A stretch of DNA of 64,000 bases from Alteromonadaceae bacterium XY-R5 (lineage in GTDB: Bacteria; Pseudomonadota; Gammaproteobacteria; Enterobacterales; Alteromonadaceae): contig LXWE01000001.1 of assembly GCA_001660395.1 (NCBI GenBank), positions 124,001-188,000 of the forward strand. Reading direction: 5' to 3'. A program made the translations under genes and the position numbers. Of the stretch, positions 8,707 to 19,258 are shown in pieces. Position 1 is the stretch's first letter, and each line of letters opens with the position of its first letter. The notes beneath the pieces are model-generated. The model saw nothing but the letters and a program-made list of their open reading frames with translations, made no database searches and had not been told where the DNA came from.

Positions 8707-10608
8707 TCAATCCTGTTTCAGTACCTTGTAAGTAATACTGCTCGGATACTCCTCGGAGTGATACACCTTATGCTCAGCTTTGGTGAAATCTTCCGCCTTG
8801 GCTTCGAAGATGTTATCCACGTATTTCTGCGGGTTCAAATCCAGGAACGGGAACATGGTGCTCTGAATTTGAATTTGCAGTTTGTGTCCGCGCTTAATGG
8901 TGTGCAGCACGTCCAGCAATTCAAATTTCACTTGGGTAGGCTGACCAGAAACAAAGGCTTCCGGCGTGCTCATGCTGTTACGGAAACGGCCGCGGATCAC
9001 ACCCCAACGCACTAACTCGTGACGGTTACCAGTGTCTTTATCCACTTCGTCATTGTTTACGTCTTTGCCTGGGAACACATCCACCAGCTTAACGATAAAG
9101 TCAGCATCACCCTGATCCGTTGATACCCAAAGGTTCACATCCACTGCACCAGCAATGGTTTGGTCCTGGGTAGCGGCTGGTGCATCAAATACGAGTACAT
9201 CCGAGCGACGGGCGCTAAAGCGCTGATCTTCGGCCATGTATGGGCGATCCCAACCACGGCTGATATTGGCCGAATGTGGTACAGGTTTATTCGGGTCGCT
9301 GACGTAATCGGCAAAACCGCCTTTGGCATCTTTATTGGCCAGTAAGGTTTCATCACTGCCCAGATACCAGGTGACTGAATCGGACTGCTTGGCTGTTAGG
9401 GGCCAGTTATCAAAGGTTCTCCAACGATTGGCACCGGTTTCAAACAAGGTGATTTTGCTTAGCTTGTTGGCTTTGTTGTCTTTATTGTCTGGCTTTAAGT
9501 TGTTCTTAAAGAACGGCAGTAAAATCTGTTTTTGGAACCAATCGCTGGTATCAAAGCCAAACTGAGCTTCGCCCATATGGTCGCCTTCACCGCGGTTCCA
9601 CTGGCCGTGATACCAAGGGCCCATGATCATATGAATGTTGTCACGTTTGTTGCCTTTCGACATGGCCTGATAGGTGGCCAACGGGCCATACAAATCTTCG
9701 GTATCGTACCAACCGCCAACAATCAGGGTTTCTGGTTTTACCTTGTCGAAGTGCTGTAACACATTACGTGCCTGCCAGTATTCATCGTAATTAGGGTGTT
9801 CTGTCAGCTCGTTCCAGAACGGGCGGGTACCGTGAAAGTAGTTGTCATTCACGTTAGTCAGCGGGCCTAAATCTTTGAAGAACTGATAGCCGTCAGGGGT
9901 AGTCCCTTTCATGCCTTCCGGCCATGCTGCGTGTGGGCCTTCACGTTTTTTATCGAAGGTATCAAAGAAGATGAATGCCATGGGCGTCACGAACGCACCA
10001 TTACGGTGGAAATCATCATAGAACCAGTCAGCAATAGGCGCTTGTGGTGAGATGGCTTTTAACGCCGGGTGGCTGTTAATGGCCGCGACCGAAGTGTAAT
10101 AGCCAGGGTACGAGGTACCCCACATGCCCACGCGGCCATTATTGTTTGGCACATGCTTTACCAACCAGTCGATGGTGTCATAGGTATCGGTGGCATCGTC
10201 AGTCGCTTTGCCGCCTTTATCGCCAGCATCCTGTGGGCGCATATTCACATATTCACCTTCGGACATGAACTTGCCGCGCACGTCCTGGAAGACAAAGATG
10301 AAGCCTTCTTTTTCGAAGATGTCACTTGGGCCTAATTTGGTTTTGTATTTATCCGCGCCGTAGGGTGCAACGCGATATGGCGTGCGCTGCATCATCATAG
10401 GATACTGTTGGGTTTGATCGTATGGCACGTAAACCGAAGTGAATAACTTCACACCATCACGCATGGGAATTTGGTATTCATACTTGGCGTAATGCGCACG
10501 AATATATTCCGCCCGCGCATCTGCTTTCTTTTCTTCTGCAAATGCAGCAGAGCTCAACAGCAGGCTGCACGTCAGCCAAATACTGCCAAGGATTTTTATT
10601 GTTTTCAT
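8707..10608 (-). CDS. Secreted CocE/NonD family serine hydrolase (X-Pro dipeptidyl-peptidase S15 type)
   Basis: The protein has 633 residues with a Sec signal peptide cleaved after AAFA (about residue 24), so it is periplasmic or secreted. The alpha/beta hydrolase domain begins at about residue 45 (IPMRDGVKLFTSVYVP) and carries the nucleophile elbow GTSYPG with Ser166; the cap region and a C-terminal jelly-roll (NVDLWVST-like ADFIVKLVDVFPG) follow. This architecture is that of CocE/NonD hydrolases, which include cocaine esterase, glutaryl-7-ACA acylases and X-Pro dipeptidyl-peptidases. The substrate cannot be decided; a peptide or ester is likely. It is a single gene with its own downstream terminator. 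Confidence 0.88.
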   Translation of the reverse strand: MKTIKILGSIWLTCSLLLSSAAFAEEKKADARAEYIRAHYAKYEYQIPMRDGVKLFTSVYVPYDQTQQYPMMMQRTPYRVAPYGADKYKTKLGPSDIFEKEGFIFVFQDVRGKFMSEGEYVNMRPQDAGDKGGKATDDATDTYDTIDWLVKHVPNNNGRVGMWGTSYPGYYTSVAAINSHPALKAISPQAPIADWFYDDFHRNGAFVTPMAFIFFDTFDKKREGPHAAWPEGMKGTTPDGYQFFKDLGPLTNVNDNYFHGTRPFWNELTEHPNYDEYWQARNVLQHFDKVKPETLIVGGWYDTEDLYGPLATYQAMSKGNKRDNIHMIMGPWYHGQWNRGEGDHMGEAQFGFDTSDWFQKQILLPFFKNNLKPDNKDNKANKLSKITLFETGANRWRTFDNWPLTAKQSDSVTWYLGSDETLLANKDAKGGFADYVSDPNKPVPHSANISRGWDRPYMAEDQRFSARRSDVLVFDAPAATQDQTIAGAVDVNLWVSTDQGDADFIVKLVDVFPGKDVNNDEVDKDTGNRHELVRWGVIRGRFRNSMSTPEAFVSGQPTQVKFELLDVLHTIKRGHKLQIQIQSTMFPFLDLNPQKYVDNIFEAKAEDFTKAEHKVYHSEEYPSSITYKVLKQD

Positions 10609-11104
10609 TGATGTTTTCCTAATTGCGCTCGCTCAAAAAGTGACGAGCAAGCCCTGAAATTTACTACAAATAGTCTATTCAACGAAAGGCAATGACGGAT
10701 TATTAGACGCATACATGTAACAAAAGATTACAAGCGTAACGAATGGATGACTCAACGCAAATTCACCATACTCGACAAAAATAACCTTGTACGCGAGCGG
10801 CAATTCATAACATTACCCATGTCTGGTAAAAGCGGTTAAAAACCTGCGCATAGAGATTCAAAAAATTCAAGGGATTAATTTCATTATTGCGTAAATTCGC
10901 CACACAAATACCCGCCACATCAGAGCAACAAAGCCTCCGCAAACGTAACGCCATGTAACATCCAAAACTCAAAAAATCGCCACGTTACAGAGCGTTACGT
11001 TGCAGTAGCGGAATCTCGGGGCTTGCTGTTCACACGTTGCTATTATCGCCGCCTTTTTATAACGAGGTATTAGAAATTATACCCAATGCGTAATAGTTAT
11101 AGAG
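10609..11104. promoter_or_regulatory. Divergent regulatory region with repeated CGTAACG motifs
   Basis: This is a 496 bp gene-free region between the leftward hydrolase and the rightward giant surface protein. CGTAACG occurs at 10735-10741 and 10944-10950, its inverse CGTTACG at 10993-10999, with related TGTAAC at 10716 and 10954 and CGTTAC at 10983. This clustering suggests a regulator binding region, probably for the surface-protein gene. No regulator is identified. Confidence 0.35.
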
Positions 11105-11110
11105 GTGACT

Positions 11111-14100
11111 ATGTTGAACAGCGTTGGCCATAACAGCCAGAGATCTCCCCTTTCTCTTCTCTCCAGAAGCTTGCGCTCTGCCCTGGCGGGAACATTACTC
11201 ACGACATTTGCATGCAGTGCATTTGCCGGTACGACTATTTTAGTCAATGAAGACAACAACGACAGCAGTTGGAGTGGCACTGCCGATGGTGACTTTGATG
11301 TGTCAATAAGTCGTACTCAGGACATTGAATTCTCAATCGATTTAGATGCCGACACCCTGCCCCAGTTGACGGCCTACATGACATTTTACGCCTGGGATAT
11401 CGACGAAGAATCCGGCGAAATTGACGATGTTTACATCAACGATACCTATGTTGGCAGTTTGAGTGGTACAGATCAGACCTGGAACGCCACTGTACTTGAG
11501 ATAGACCCGGATCTCTTTGTCGAAGGCACCAATACCATTCGCATCGATGTCGATGCCAAGTCTGGTGGTTGGGTAACAACTCTGGATTGGGCCCAGCTGG
11601 TCATCGATGGCGGTATCATTGATAAAGCCAACACCACAGATGTGTCTATCATTGATTACAGCGTTGATGACGATACGGTCACCGTTAACTCGCAAGCCAC
11701 AGTTGTAGCAGCAGTATCAGGAGACTACGTGATAGAGGTGTCACTTGTCGATCCCGATGGCAACACCAGCGATATTAGCTCTCTGTCGTTTACTGCAGAC
11801 GCCGGCAGCACGGTAGTTAAGTCGATAGAGTCGGATTATGAAATAGACAATATCTCGGGCACTTACACTATATATGTTCAGCTGTTTTATATTGAAGATG
11901 GTATCTATTACGAGCAGGACGTTGAAGAAGCCCACTTTGTGCACACCAGTGGCTCAGGCCCTACTATTTCTGCAACCCCCACAGAGTGTTATTACGATCC
12001 TTTCTATGGCGATGGCGCACTCGATGAAAGCTGGGAAATTCTTGCCGCAGACGGCTATACCCCGCAATCGGTATTGGTCGACGGCGAAACCCGGATGCGC
12101 TTAACCGAAGCCAGTAAAACCCAGGTTGGCGGAGTCAGTAAATACTTCCCTGTCCCCAGTTCCGGAAAAACCGTTTATAGCTTCTATTCCTACGCCTATG
12201 ATGGCAGCGGTGCTGACGGTATTGGTATTATCTTCTCAGATTTCAGTGTCGAGCCCGAATTAGCTGCCTCAGGCGGGGCTTTAGGCTATGCCAAAACCAG
12301 CAGTGAAGATGCCTTTGCCGGGGCGTGGCTGGGAATAGGTATTGATGAATACGGTAACTTTGCCAGCACAGATAGCGGCATGGAAGGTGCTGATGCTCCG
12401 GGTAGGTCGCCTGACACCATTACCGTTCGCGGTGCCAGCAGCTCTGATACCCCCTGGATGTATACAACGGCTGAACTGGATCCTGCTATCGATGATAATA
12501 GCGAAGGCCATCTTTACCGCGTGACACTGGAGACCTTTTCCAGCACAGAAGCCTACTTAACCGTTGAGCGTGATACCAATGGTGACGGCAGCAGTTACGT
12601 TAAACTGATCAACAACATGGATATCTTTGCCGTTAATAGCGATCAGATAGCCTTACCTGATCAATTACGCTTGTCTTTCTCTGCCAGCACAGGTGCCTCA
12701 ACCAATATTCACGAAATTCGTCAGGTCAGTGTGCAAGGATCTGAATGTGCCGCAATAGATGCTGTTGCCATCGACACCACAGCCGCAAGCATAGATGAAG
12801 ACAACACAACAGCCACCTTTACCTTAAACCTGTCCAATGCTCCGTCTTCTGGCGAAACCATTACGCTGACCTACAGCACCCGTGATGGTACTGCCCAAAG
12901 TGGAAGCGAATATACAGGCGTGAGCAATGGGACTGTGACCTTCTCGGATGGTGACACAGAAGCAGAAGTAACCATTCCATTATTAGACCTGTACAGTGAT
13001 GACAGTGGCAAAGCTTTCTACCTTGAAATTACTGACGTTGTCAGCTCGGGGGATGAATATTATGTGGCGAACGGCATTGGTGTTGCGACGCTGCCGAACA
13101 TAGACAATACCGCGCCTGTAGCCAATGACGATACCCTTACGGTTAGCCAAAATAGCGAGAACAATAGCGTCGACGTGTTAGCCAATGATACTGACGCCGA
13201 CAATGATAGCCTCAGCATTACAGCGGCCACCGCGGTAAACGGGACTGTTTCCATTAACAGCGATTACACCCTGAGCTACACGCCGGCAACCGATGATTAT
13301 GGTACTGACACTGTCACCTATACCCTCTCTGACGGCACCGACACAGTCACTGGCACCTTAACGGTAACCATTGAAAAGCTTAACAATACGCCCGTCATTA
13401 CCACTGCGAACTTCACAGTAGAGGAAAACAGCGAAGATAACACTCTCGATATTCTGAGCTATGTTTCTGATGACGATGGTGACGATCTGTCCATCGAAGC
13501 TGCCAGCGTCACAAATGGTGTCGTAACCATTAATAGTGATTACAGCTTAAGCTATACACCAACGACAGATTACTATGGAAGCGACACGCTATCAGTCACC
13601 ATCAGCGACGGCACGGACGAAGTGTCGGGTACATTTAGCATTACGATTACCCAGGTTAACAATGCGCCAGTCATCTCTTCTGCAAGCTTCAGCGTAGATG
13701 AGAACAGCCGTAATACGACCTTCTCTATCCTCGACTATGTCACAGATGAAGATGACGATGTTCTGACCCTAACTGATGCAAACGTCGAACACGGCACGGT
13801 TTATATTGATGGCGATGGAAATGTAAGTTACACCCCTACGTCTGATTATTATGGGTCAGATACACTTTCAGTGACAGTGAGCGATGGCACAGATGAAGTG
13901 TCGGGCGCATTTACCATTACCGTTAATCAGGTAAACAATGCTCCAACCATCAGTACCAAAGTCTTTAACGTAAATGAAAATAGCTCCTCTAATACGTTTA
14001 ATATTTTGACCTTAGCCAGTGACGAAGATGGCGACACTCTTAACCTGGCTTCCGCTTCGGTCTCACATGGCTCGGTAACTATTAATAGTGATGGCAGTGT

Positions 14101-16342
14101 AAGCTACACGCCTCAGAGCGACTATTATGGGTCAGATGTACTGACTGTGATTATCAGTGATGGTACAGACCAAATTTCTGCCTCTTTTATCATTCTTGTA
14201 CTGCAAGTCAACAACGCCCCCGTGCTTAGTTCGGGTAATTTTTCGGTTAACGAAAACAGCAGCGCCAATAGTCTGAATATCCTGGCGCTAGCGTCAGATG
14301 AAGATGGCGATAGCCTGAGTATAACAAGCGCTTCTGTATCCAATGGTACTGCCAGTATCAACAGCGATAACAGCGTTAGCTATACCCCAACCGCTGATTA
14401 CTACGGTACAGATGCCCTAAGCGTAACAGTGACCGACGGCACGGATTCAGTCACAGGTAGCTTTACCATTCTGGTTATTCAGGTAAACAATGCCCCGGTG
14501 ATCTCGTCTGCCAGCTTCAGCGTGGATGAAAACAGCGATACGACTATTTTCGACGTTATGTCTTTCATTTCTGATGCTGATGACGATGCCTTAAGCATCA
14601 GCACTGCCACCGTCTCGAACGGTACCGTTAGCATCAACAGTGACAACAGCATCAGCTATACCCCGAATGAAGATTTCTATGGCGAAGATACCCTGTCTGT
14701 CACTGTAAGTGATGGGACGGATGACGTCAGTGGTAGCTTCTCTATCATCGTCAACGAGGTCAACACTCCACCTGTTATCGGCACCGGCGAAACAGATGAT
14801 GAAGACGACTCAGATGGCACGGATGATAGTGACGAGAGTGATGATCAAAGCGATACCTCAGTAGAGGAAAACAGCGAAGATAATCAAATTGATGTGCTGT
14901 CTAACGTGACGGATGAAGATGGCGATACCGTTACCGTCACCTCTGCCACCGCCAAAAACGGCAGCGTTAGCATCAATGACGACGGCACCTTGAGCTACAC
15001 ACCTGATGAAGGATTTTATGGTACCGATACCATCACTTATACCATCAGCGATGGCACCAACACAGTCTCGGCAACCCTGGCCATATCGGTTGCGCAGAAC
15101 AGCGAAACCAGCACAACCACAGGTGGCGGTAGCTCTAGTCTGATCAGCTTGCTGGGCCTGATGGGCGCCTTAGCCGTGCGTCGCCGTAAGGCATTGGCCG
15201 CGGCAATTGGATCTGCCCTTAGTTTGGCCAGCATTAACGCTCAGGCGGAAACCGCCCAAGGGCTATATCTGCATGCCGCTTTGGGATCTGCGCAAAGTGA
15301 TGTCTCGGAAAAAGGCCTGAATGAAAAATACGGTTTTACCGAAACTGACGCTTATTCGCTCTCGCTGGATAATCAGGATATCGCCTGGCAACTTGGAGTT
15401 GGTTACCGTCTTAATCAATATCTGGCCATTGAGGCAAACTGGCTTGATTTGGGCGAACGTGCGCTGACCTTTGAAGGAACCCCTAGCACAGACGACTATT
15501 ATGATCTGGTGAAATCGATCCACCCACTCTCGGCCAATGGTATCAGCCTTGGTATGCAGCTAGGGTTTGAGCCAATCGATAACCTGATGTTATCCGCCAA
15601 AGCAGGCGTCTATCGTTGGGAATCAAAATACCGCACCTGGGCCACTGACTCGGTCATGGCAACAGATAAGAAGCAAGATCTTGATGGCTGGATGGGGCTG
15701 GAAGCATCCTATCAGTTTACCCCTCGCTGGCAGGCTTATGCGGGCTGGACCCGCTACACCTTGTGGGAACAGAAAAACGATATGTGGTCTGTGGGCATCC
15801 GCTGGTTCTTTGGTAGTCAACCCTCCCATAACCATACGACTGCAACTGCGGTTGCTCAAGGCGAACATCCAGATGCCATTACTACAGCCAATGCAAGCCG
15901 GTTAATCAGCCCATCAGAACCAACTGTAACCGACACCGCCGCGAAGCCCGAGCAAGCTGCTATGCCGGCCGAAAGAGTCGCTGTTGTGGGTGCATCAGAA
16001 AGGCCTGACACCCCGACTAATTTGCCGGTCAGAAACCCCGTGGCGATTTACTTTGAATATGATAATGCAGAGTTAACGCCACAAACCCTGGCTATCGTTA
16101 TCTCTCTAGCCAAGCAGTTGGAAGGCAAAACCATTAGCCTTGCCAGCCATGCGTCAGCACCTGGCTCAACACGCTACAACCAGAAATTATCTGAAGCGCG
16201 AGTGCAATCCGTCCAAGCGGTGTTGCTAGAGCAAGGTATTGATAAACAGGCAATTAAGCTTAAAGCCACGGGTGATACTGAAGCCGAATTGCACCCTGAA
16301 CGCAACGAGTCCCTGGGGCGCCGCGTCGATATCAGCTGGTAA
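11111..16342 (+). CDS. Giant surface protein: L-type lectin-like, Calx-beta, cadherin-like repeats, internal GlyGly-CTERM-like tail, OmpA C-terminal part
   Basis: The protein has 1743 residues from the ATG at 11111 (AGAGG five bases upstream). In order: signal peptide cut near residue 39 (SAFA); beta-rich domain (40-290); L-type lectin-like domain (about 295-545, with GADGIGIIFSD and GAWLGIGIDEYG); Calx-beta domain (about 555-663); six tandem cadherin-like repeats (about 667-1220, each with DENS, DEDGD, SYTP, YYGSD and SDGTD motifs); an Asp/Glu/Ser linker (about 1227-1250); a seventh repeat; then GGG (1338-1340), a hydrophobic run and RRR (1357-1359), which is a GlyGly-CTERM pattern. Directly after it, KALAAAIGSALSLASINAQA looks like a second signal peptide, followed by an OmpA-like barrel (about 1380-1575) and an OmpA/MotB peptidoglycan-binding domain (about 1640-1743). 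Probable role: calcium-dependent adhesion. It may be a fusion of two genes or a cleavable polyprotein. Confidence 0.85.
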   Translation: MLNSVGHNSQRSPLSLLSRSLRSALAGTLLTTFACSAFAGTTILVNEDNNDSSWSGTADGDFDVSISRTQDIEFSIDLDADTLPQLTAYMTFYAWDIDEESGEIDDVYINDTYVGSLSGTDQTWNATVLEIDPDLFVEGTNTIRIDVDAKSGGWVTTLDWAQLVIDGGIIDKANTTDVSIIDYSVDDDTVTVNSQATVVAAVSGDYVIEVSLVDPDGNTSDISSLSFTADAGSTVVKSIESDYEIDNISGTYTIYVQLFYIEDGIYYEQDVEEAHFVHTSGSGPTISATPTECYYDPFYGDGALDESWEILAADGYTPQSVLVDGETRMRLTEASKTQVGGVSKYFPVPSSGKTVYSFYSYAYDGSGADGIGIIFSDFSVEPELAASGGALGYAKTSSEDAFAGAWLGIGIDEYGNFASTDSGMEGADAPGRSPDTITVRGASSSDTPWMYTTAELDPAIDDNSEGHLYRVTLETFSSTEAYLTVERDTNGDGSSYVKLINNMDIFAVNSDQIALPDQLRLSFSASTGASTNIHEIRQVSVQGSECAAIDAVAIDTTAASIDEDNTTATFTLNLSNAPSSGETITLTYSTRDGTAQSGSEYTGVSNGTVTFSDGDTEAEVTIPLLDLYSDDSGKAFYLEITDVVSSGDEYYVANGIGVATLPNIDNTAPVANDDTLTVSQNSENNSVDVLANDTDADNDSLSITAATAVNGTVSINSDYTLSYTPATDDYGTDTVTYTLSDGTDTVTGTLTVTIEKLNNTPVITTANFTVEENSEDNTLDILSYVSDDDGDDLSIEAASVTNGVVTINSDYSLSYTPTTDYYGSDTLSVTISDGTDEVSGTFSITITQVNNAPVISSASFSVDENSRNTTFSILDYVTDEDDDVLTLTDANVEHGTVYIDGDGNVSYTPTSDYYGSDTLSVTVSDGTDEVSGAFTITVNQVNNAPTISTKVFNVNENSSSNTFNILTLASDEDGDTLNLASASVSHGSVTINSDGSVSYTPQSDYYGSDVLTVIISDGTDQISASFIILVLQVNNAPVLSSGNFSVNENSSANSLNILALASDEDGDSLSITSASVSNGTASINSDNSVSYTPTADYYGTDALSVTVTDGTDSVTGSFTILVIQVNNAPVISSASFSVDENSDTTIFDVMSFISDADDDALSISTATVSNGTVSINSDNSISYTPNEDFYGEDTLSVTVSDGTDDVSGSFSIIVNEVNTPPVIGTGETDDEDDSDGTDDSDESDDQSDTSVEENSEDNQIDVLSNVTDEDGDTVTVTSATAKNGSVSINDDGTLSYTPDEGFYGTDTITYTISDGTNTVSATLAISVAQNSETSTTTGGGSSSLISLLGLMGALAVRRRKALAAAIGSALSLASINAQAETAQGLYLHAALGSAQSDVSEKGLNEKYGFTETDAYSLSLDNQDIAWQLGVGYRLNQYLAIEANWLDLGERALTFEGTPSTDDYYDLVKSIHPLSANGISLGMQLGFEPIDNLMLSAKAGVYRWESKYRTWATDSVMATDKKQDLDGWMGLEASYQFTPRWQAYAGWTRYTLWEQKNDMWSVGIRWFFGSQPSHNHTTATAVAQGEHPDAITTANASRLISPSEPTVTDTAAKPEQAAMPAERVAVVGASERPDTPTNLPVRNPVAIYFEYDNAELTPQTLAIVISLAKQLEGKTISLASHASAPGSTRYNQKLSEARVQSVQAVLLEQGIDKQAIKLKATGDTEAELHPERNESLGRRVDISW

Positions 16343-16359
16343 ACACTCGTTAATCCCTA

Positions 16360-16396
16360 AAGCGCCTCTTCCCTTTATGGGTAGGGGCGTTTTTAT
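16360..16396 (+). terminator. Rho-independent terminator after the giant surface protein
   Basis: A GCGCCTC arm pairs with GGGGCGT across a short loop and is followed by a TTTTT run, 20-50 bp after the stop codon on the + strand. Confidence 0.65.
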
Positions 16397-16497
16397 TATT
16401 CCCACCGGCCTTGAAAGTTTTTTCCCCTCTAAACAGACCTTCTGCTCAATCCAAAATTTAGGGTATTTTCATTACGCCCCATGTAAAAACGGCACAA

Positions 16498-16523
16498 AAA
16501 AGCCCGGTATCTACCGGGCTTTT
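16498..16523. terminator. Bidirectional rho-independent terminator
   Basis: AAAAGCCCGGTA and TACCGGGCTTTT are perfect 12 bp arms with a two-base loop. It lies between converging genes and ends ahpF transcription about 90 bp past its stop codon. Confidence 0.85.
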
Positions 16524-16609
16524 AGTTTCTGTCGTTAGCCTGTCTTTGCTGCTAACGTTTGCCTGTTATGGCCTGAGTGCTTCATACACTCTCTTGTATG
16601 CTTCGTTAA

Positions 16610-18172
16610 TTACGCTGGCTGATGCGTCAGCAAATATTCGAAGGCAGACAGAGAGGCTTTGGCGCCCTCACCCATAGAGATAATGATTTGCTTGTAAGGC
16701 ACAGTGGTCACGTCACCGGCCGCGAAGATACCTGGCTCAGAAGTCTGGCACTTGGCATCGACAATCACTTCCCCATGTTTAGTCATCTCAACCACACCTT
16801 GCAGGAACTGGCTGTTTGGAACCAAACCGATTTGTACGAAAATACCGGCCAAATCTAAGGTTTTCACTTCTTCGGTAGCGCGGTCCTGGTATTCAATACC
16901 GACCACTTTACCGTTTTCTGCCAGCACCTGACGGGTCGCCACGTTACGCAAAATGGTAATGTTGTCGCGTTTTTCCGCCTGCTTCACCAATACTTCATCG
17001 GCTTTCAGAGTGGGCATAAACTCGAACACAGTCACAGATTTCACGATACCGGCCAAATCCAGTGCCGCTTCGATACCTGAGTTACCCCCACCGATAACCG
17101 CAACGTCTTTACCTTTGAAGAAAGGACCGTCACAATGCGGGCAGTAGGCCACGCCGTTACCGATGTTTTCTTTCTCGCCTGGGATACCCAGTTCACGCCA
17201 CTTCGCACCTGTAGCGATGATCACAGTTTTGGTGTTGATCACTTCGCCTGAAGACAGGGTCAGGGTTTTAATATCGCCCTTCACCAGACTTTCAACGCGG
17301 ACGTGTTCCTTTAACGTGATTTCATAATCTTTCATGTGCTCCATCAGGTTGCCTGCTAACTCAGGGCCTGTGGTTTTTGGCACAGAAATCAGGTTTTCGA
17401 TACCCATAGTGTCTTTTACCTGACCACCAAAACGGTCAGCAATGGCAGTCACTTTCAGGCCTTTACGGGCTGCGTAAATGGCTGCGGCAACACCACCTGG
17501 GCCACCACCAATCACAGTCACATCCTGCAATGGCAGCGACGGACCTGAGTTGGCATTTTTCAGGCTTGGGTTCATTTCCAGCAACTTATCAATCAGTGCT
17601 GCGGCATCTACCTTACCGTTAGCGAACAGTTCGCCGTTAAGATATACCGAAGGTACACCCTGAATATCACGTTCCTGGATCAGACTCTGATACAGACCAC
17701 CATCAATCATTTCGCTGCTGATGCGTGGGTTTAAAAGTGCGAACTGGTTCAGTGCCTGCACTACGTCCGGACAGTTATGACAGCTTAAGCTGATGAAGAC
17801 TTCAAACTTCATTTCGGTATCAATTGCTTTGACAATGTTCTTTACCGACTCGTCCAGTTTCAGTTCGCGTCCTGATGCATGCAAAAATGCCAGCACCAGA
17901 GAGTTAAATTCGTGACCACCAGGAATACCGGAAAAATGGATCCCTGTGTCTTCGCCATCCACTTCCAGCAGGAAGCTGATAGAGCTGCGCAATACGCCGT
18001 TGGTATCACGTTCAACAAAGGCTAAATTCTCGCTAACGCCTGCAATGTCCGACAGAAACTTCACCAATTCCTGGCGCTTTGAGTGTTCGCCTGTCTGCAG
18101 TACGAAAGTCACCTGCTTCTGCATCGATGCTGCGTAGCCTTTCAATGCGTTTAAAATATCTTGAGTTAACAC
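16610..18172 (-). CDS. ahpF: Alkyl hydroperoxide reductase subunit F
   Basis: This 520-residue flavoprotein regenerates AhpC with NAD(P)H electrons. The N-terminal double thioredoxin fold carries CHNC (C131, C134), and the thioredoxin-reductase-like part starts near residue 215 with FAD motif [17 protein letters not shown]. The redox centre CPHC is at 344-347, the NAD motif is [15 protein letters not shown], and the end is [15 protein letters not shown]. Length and cysteine spacing match E. coli AhpF almost exactly. It lies 80 bp downstream of ahpC on the same strand, the standard operon order. Confidence 0.97.
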   Translation of the reverse strand: MLTQDILNALKGYAASMQKQVTFVLQTGEHSKRQELVKFLSDIAGVSENLAFVERDTNGVLRSSISFLLEVDGEDTGIHFSGIPGGHEFNSLVLAFLHASGRELKLDESVKNIVKAIDTEMKFEVFISLSCHNCPDVVQALNQFALLNPRISSEMIDGGLYQSLIQERDIQGVPSVYLNGELFANGKVDAAALIDKLLEMNPSLKNANSGPSLPLQDVTVIGGGPGGVAAAIYAARKGLKVTAIADRFGGQVKDTMGIENLISVPKTTGPELAGNLMEHMKDYEITLKEHVRVESLVKGDIKTLTLSSGEVINTKTVIIATGAKWRELGIPGEKENIGNGVAYCPHCDGPFFKGKDVAVIGGGNSGIEAALDLAGIVKSVTVFEFMPTLKADEVLVKQAEKRDNITILRNVATRQVLAENGKVVGIEYQDRATEEVKTLDLAGIFVQIGLVPNSQFLQGVVEMTKHGEVIVDAKCQTSEPGIFAAGDVTTVPYKQIIISMGEGAKASLSAFEYLLTHQPA

Positions 18173-18252
18173 TGTAGTAATTCCTAATCGTTCATCTCAG
18201 GGTGTGGAGTGGGCAGTTGCCCACTCCGCGAAAATCAAAGGGCAAAGATGCC

Positions 18253-18816
18253 TTAGATTTTACCAACCAGGTCCAAAGATGGAGCCAGAGTGGCTTCGCC
18301 TTCTTTCCATTTAGCTGGGCAAACTTCACCTGGGTGAGACGCTACGTACTGAGCAGCTTTGATCTTACGAACCAGGTCGTCTGCGTCACGGCCGATACCT
18401 TCAGCAGTGATTTCCATTGCTTGGATGATACCTTCTGGGTCAACGATGAACGTTGCACGGTCAGCCAGGCCCATAGTTTCACGCATACAATCGAAGTTAC
18501 GCGTGATTTCGCCAGTTGGGTCGCCGATCATGGTGTATTTGATCTTAGCGATAGTGTCTGACGCATCGTGCCAAGCTTTGTGTACGAAGTGAGTGTCAGT
18601 AGAAACAGAGTAAACTTCTACGCCACGAGATTGTAGCTCTTCGTATTTGTCAGCCAGGTCACCCAGCTCAGTAGGACATACGAACGTAAAGTCAGCTGGG
18701 TAGAAGAAGAAAACTGCCCACTTACCTTTGATGTCTTCGCTGCTTACTTCAACGAATTCACCGTCTTTAAACGCACTTGCTTTAAAAGGTTTGATAGCTG
18801 TGTTGATCAAAGCCAT
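18253..18816 (-). CDS. ahpC: Alkyl hydroperoxide reductase subunit C (typical 2-Cys peroxiredoxin)
   Basis: This 187-residue cytosolic peroxiredoxin reduces hydrogen peroxide, organic peroxides and peroxynitrite. The peroxidatic cysteine is C47 in FTFVCPTEL and the resolving cysteine C166 in GEVCPAKW, the spacing of E. coli AhpC. The ribosome site GGAGA lies upstream of the ATG. The gene starts the ahpC-ahpF operon. Confidence 0.97.
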   Translation of the reverse strand: MALINTAIKPFKASAFKDGEFVEVSSEDIKGKWAVFFFYPADFTFVCPTELGDLADKYEELQSRGVEVYSVSTDTHFVHKAWHDASDTIAKIKYTMIGDPTGEITRNFDCMRETMGLADRATFIVDPEGIIQAMEITAEGIGRDADDLVRKIKAAQYVASHPGEVCPAKWKEGEATLAPSLDLVGKI

Positions 18817-19258
18817 TAGTTTATCTCCAAATAGTTAATGGTTATTAAGTTTGTACGGTTGGCACTGCTTTCCCTTTCCAACCACACTAGCTGTGTCGGG
18901 GTGACAGCGACAAACAGTCGTAAAACCTGTCTGTGTCGAAACTGGATACAGAATAGCGCCGCCATCTCAGGAAAGATAATTGATAAACCCGAACCGCTTA
19001 ATTGAAAAAACCGAACAATAAATGATTTTTTGAACAGTTTTTCAATAATGCGGATGATGACAGTATTCTGCCAAGTATTCAAGGTGTTAGCCCGTTAGCT
19101 GGCATCCACCCTCTGCCTCACGGCGCACCTGAGGTCTATAAAACATTGGGGGAAACCCGACGTTAATCAAGTCCGGATATGAAATGTCATAAGATTCATG
19201 AGTAAATATGGCGGGGGCGTTTTGGGAGAAGCCCCCCTCCCCCAAAACTCACCAAATA
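18817..19258. promoter_or_regulatory. ahpCF upstream region
   Basis: This 442 bp gene-free stretch lies between the leftward cti gene end and ahpC start. It must contain the ahpCF promoter. OxyR control is expected from the family, but I could not find a convincing four-part ATAG/CTAT OxyR site by eye, so none is claimed. Confidence 0.4.

Noticed and set aside
18817-19082. 88-residue ORF and a possible OxyR site upstream of ahpC
   Set aside because: The ORF has no family or ribosome site; the OxyR consensus could not be matched by eye.
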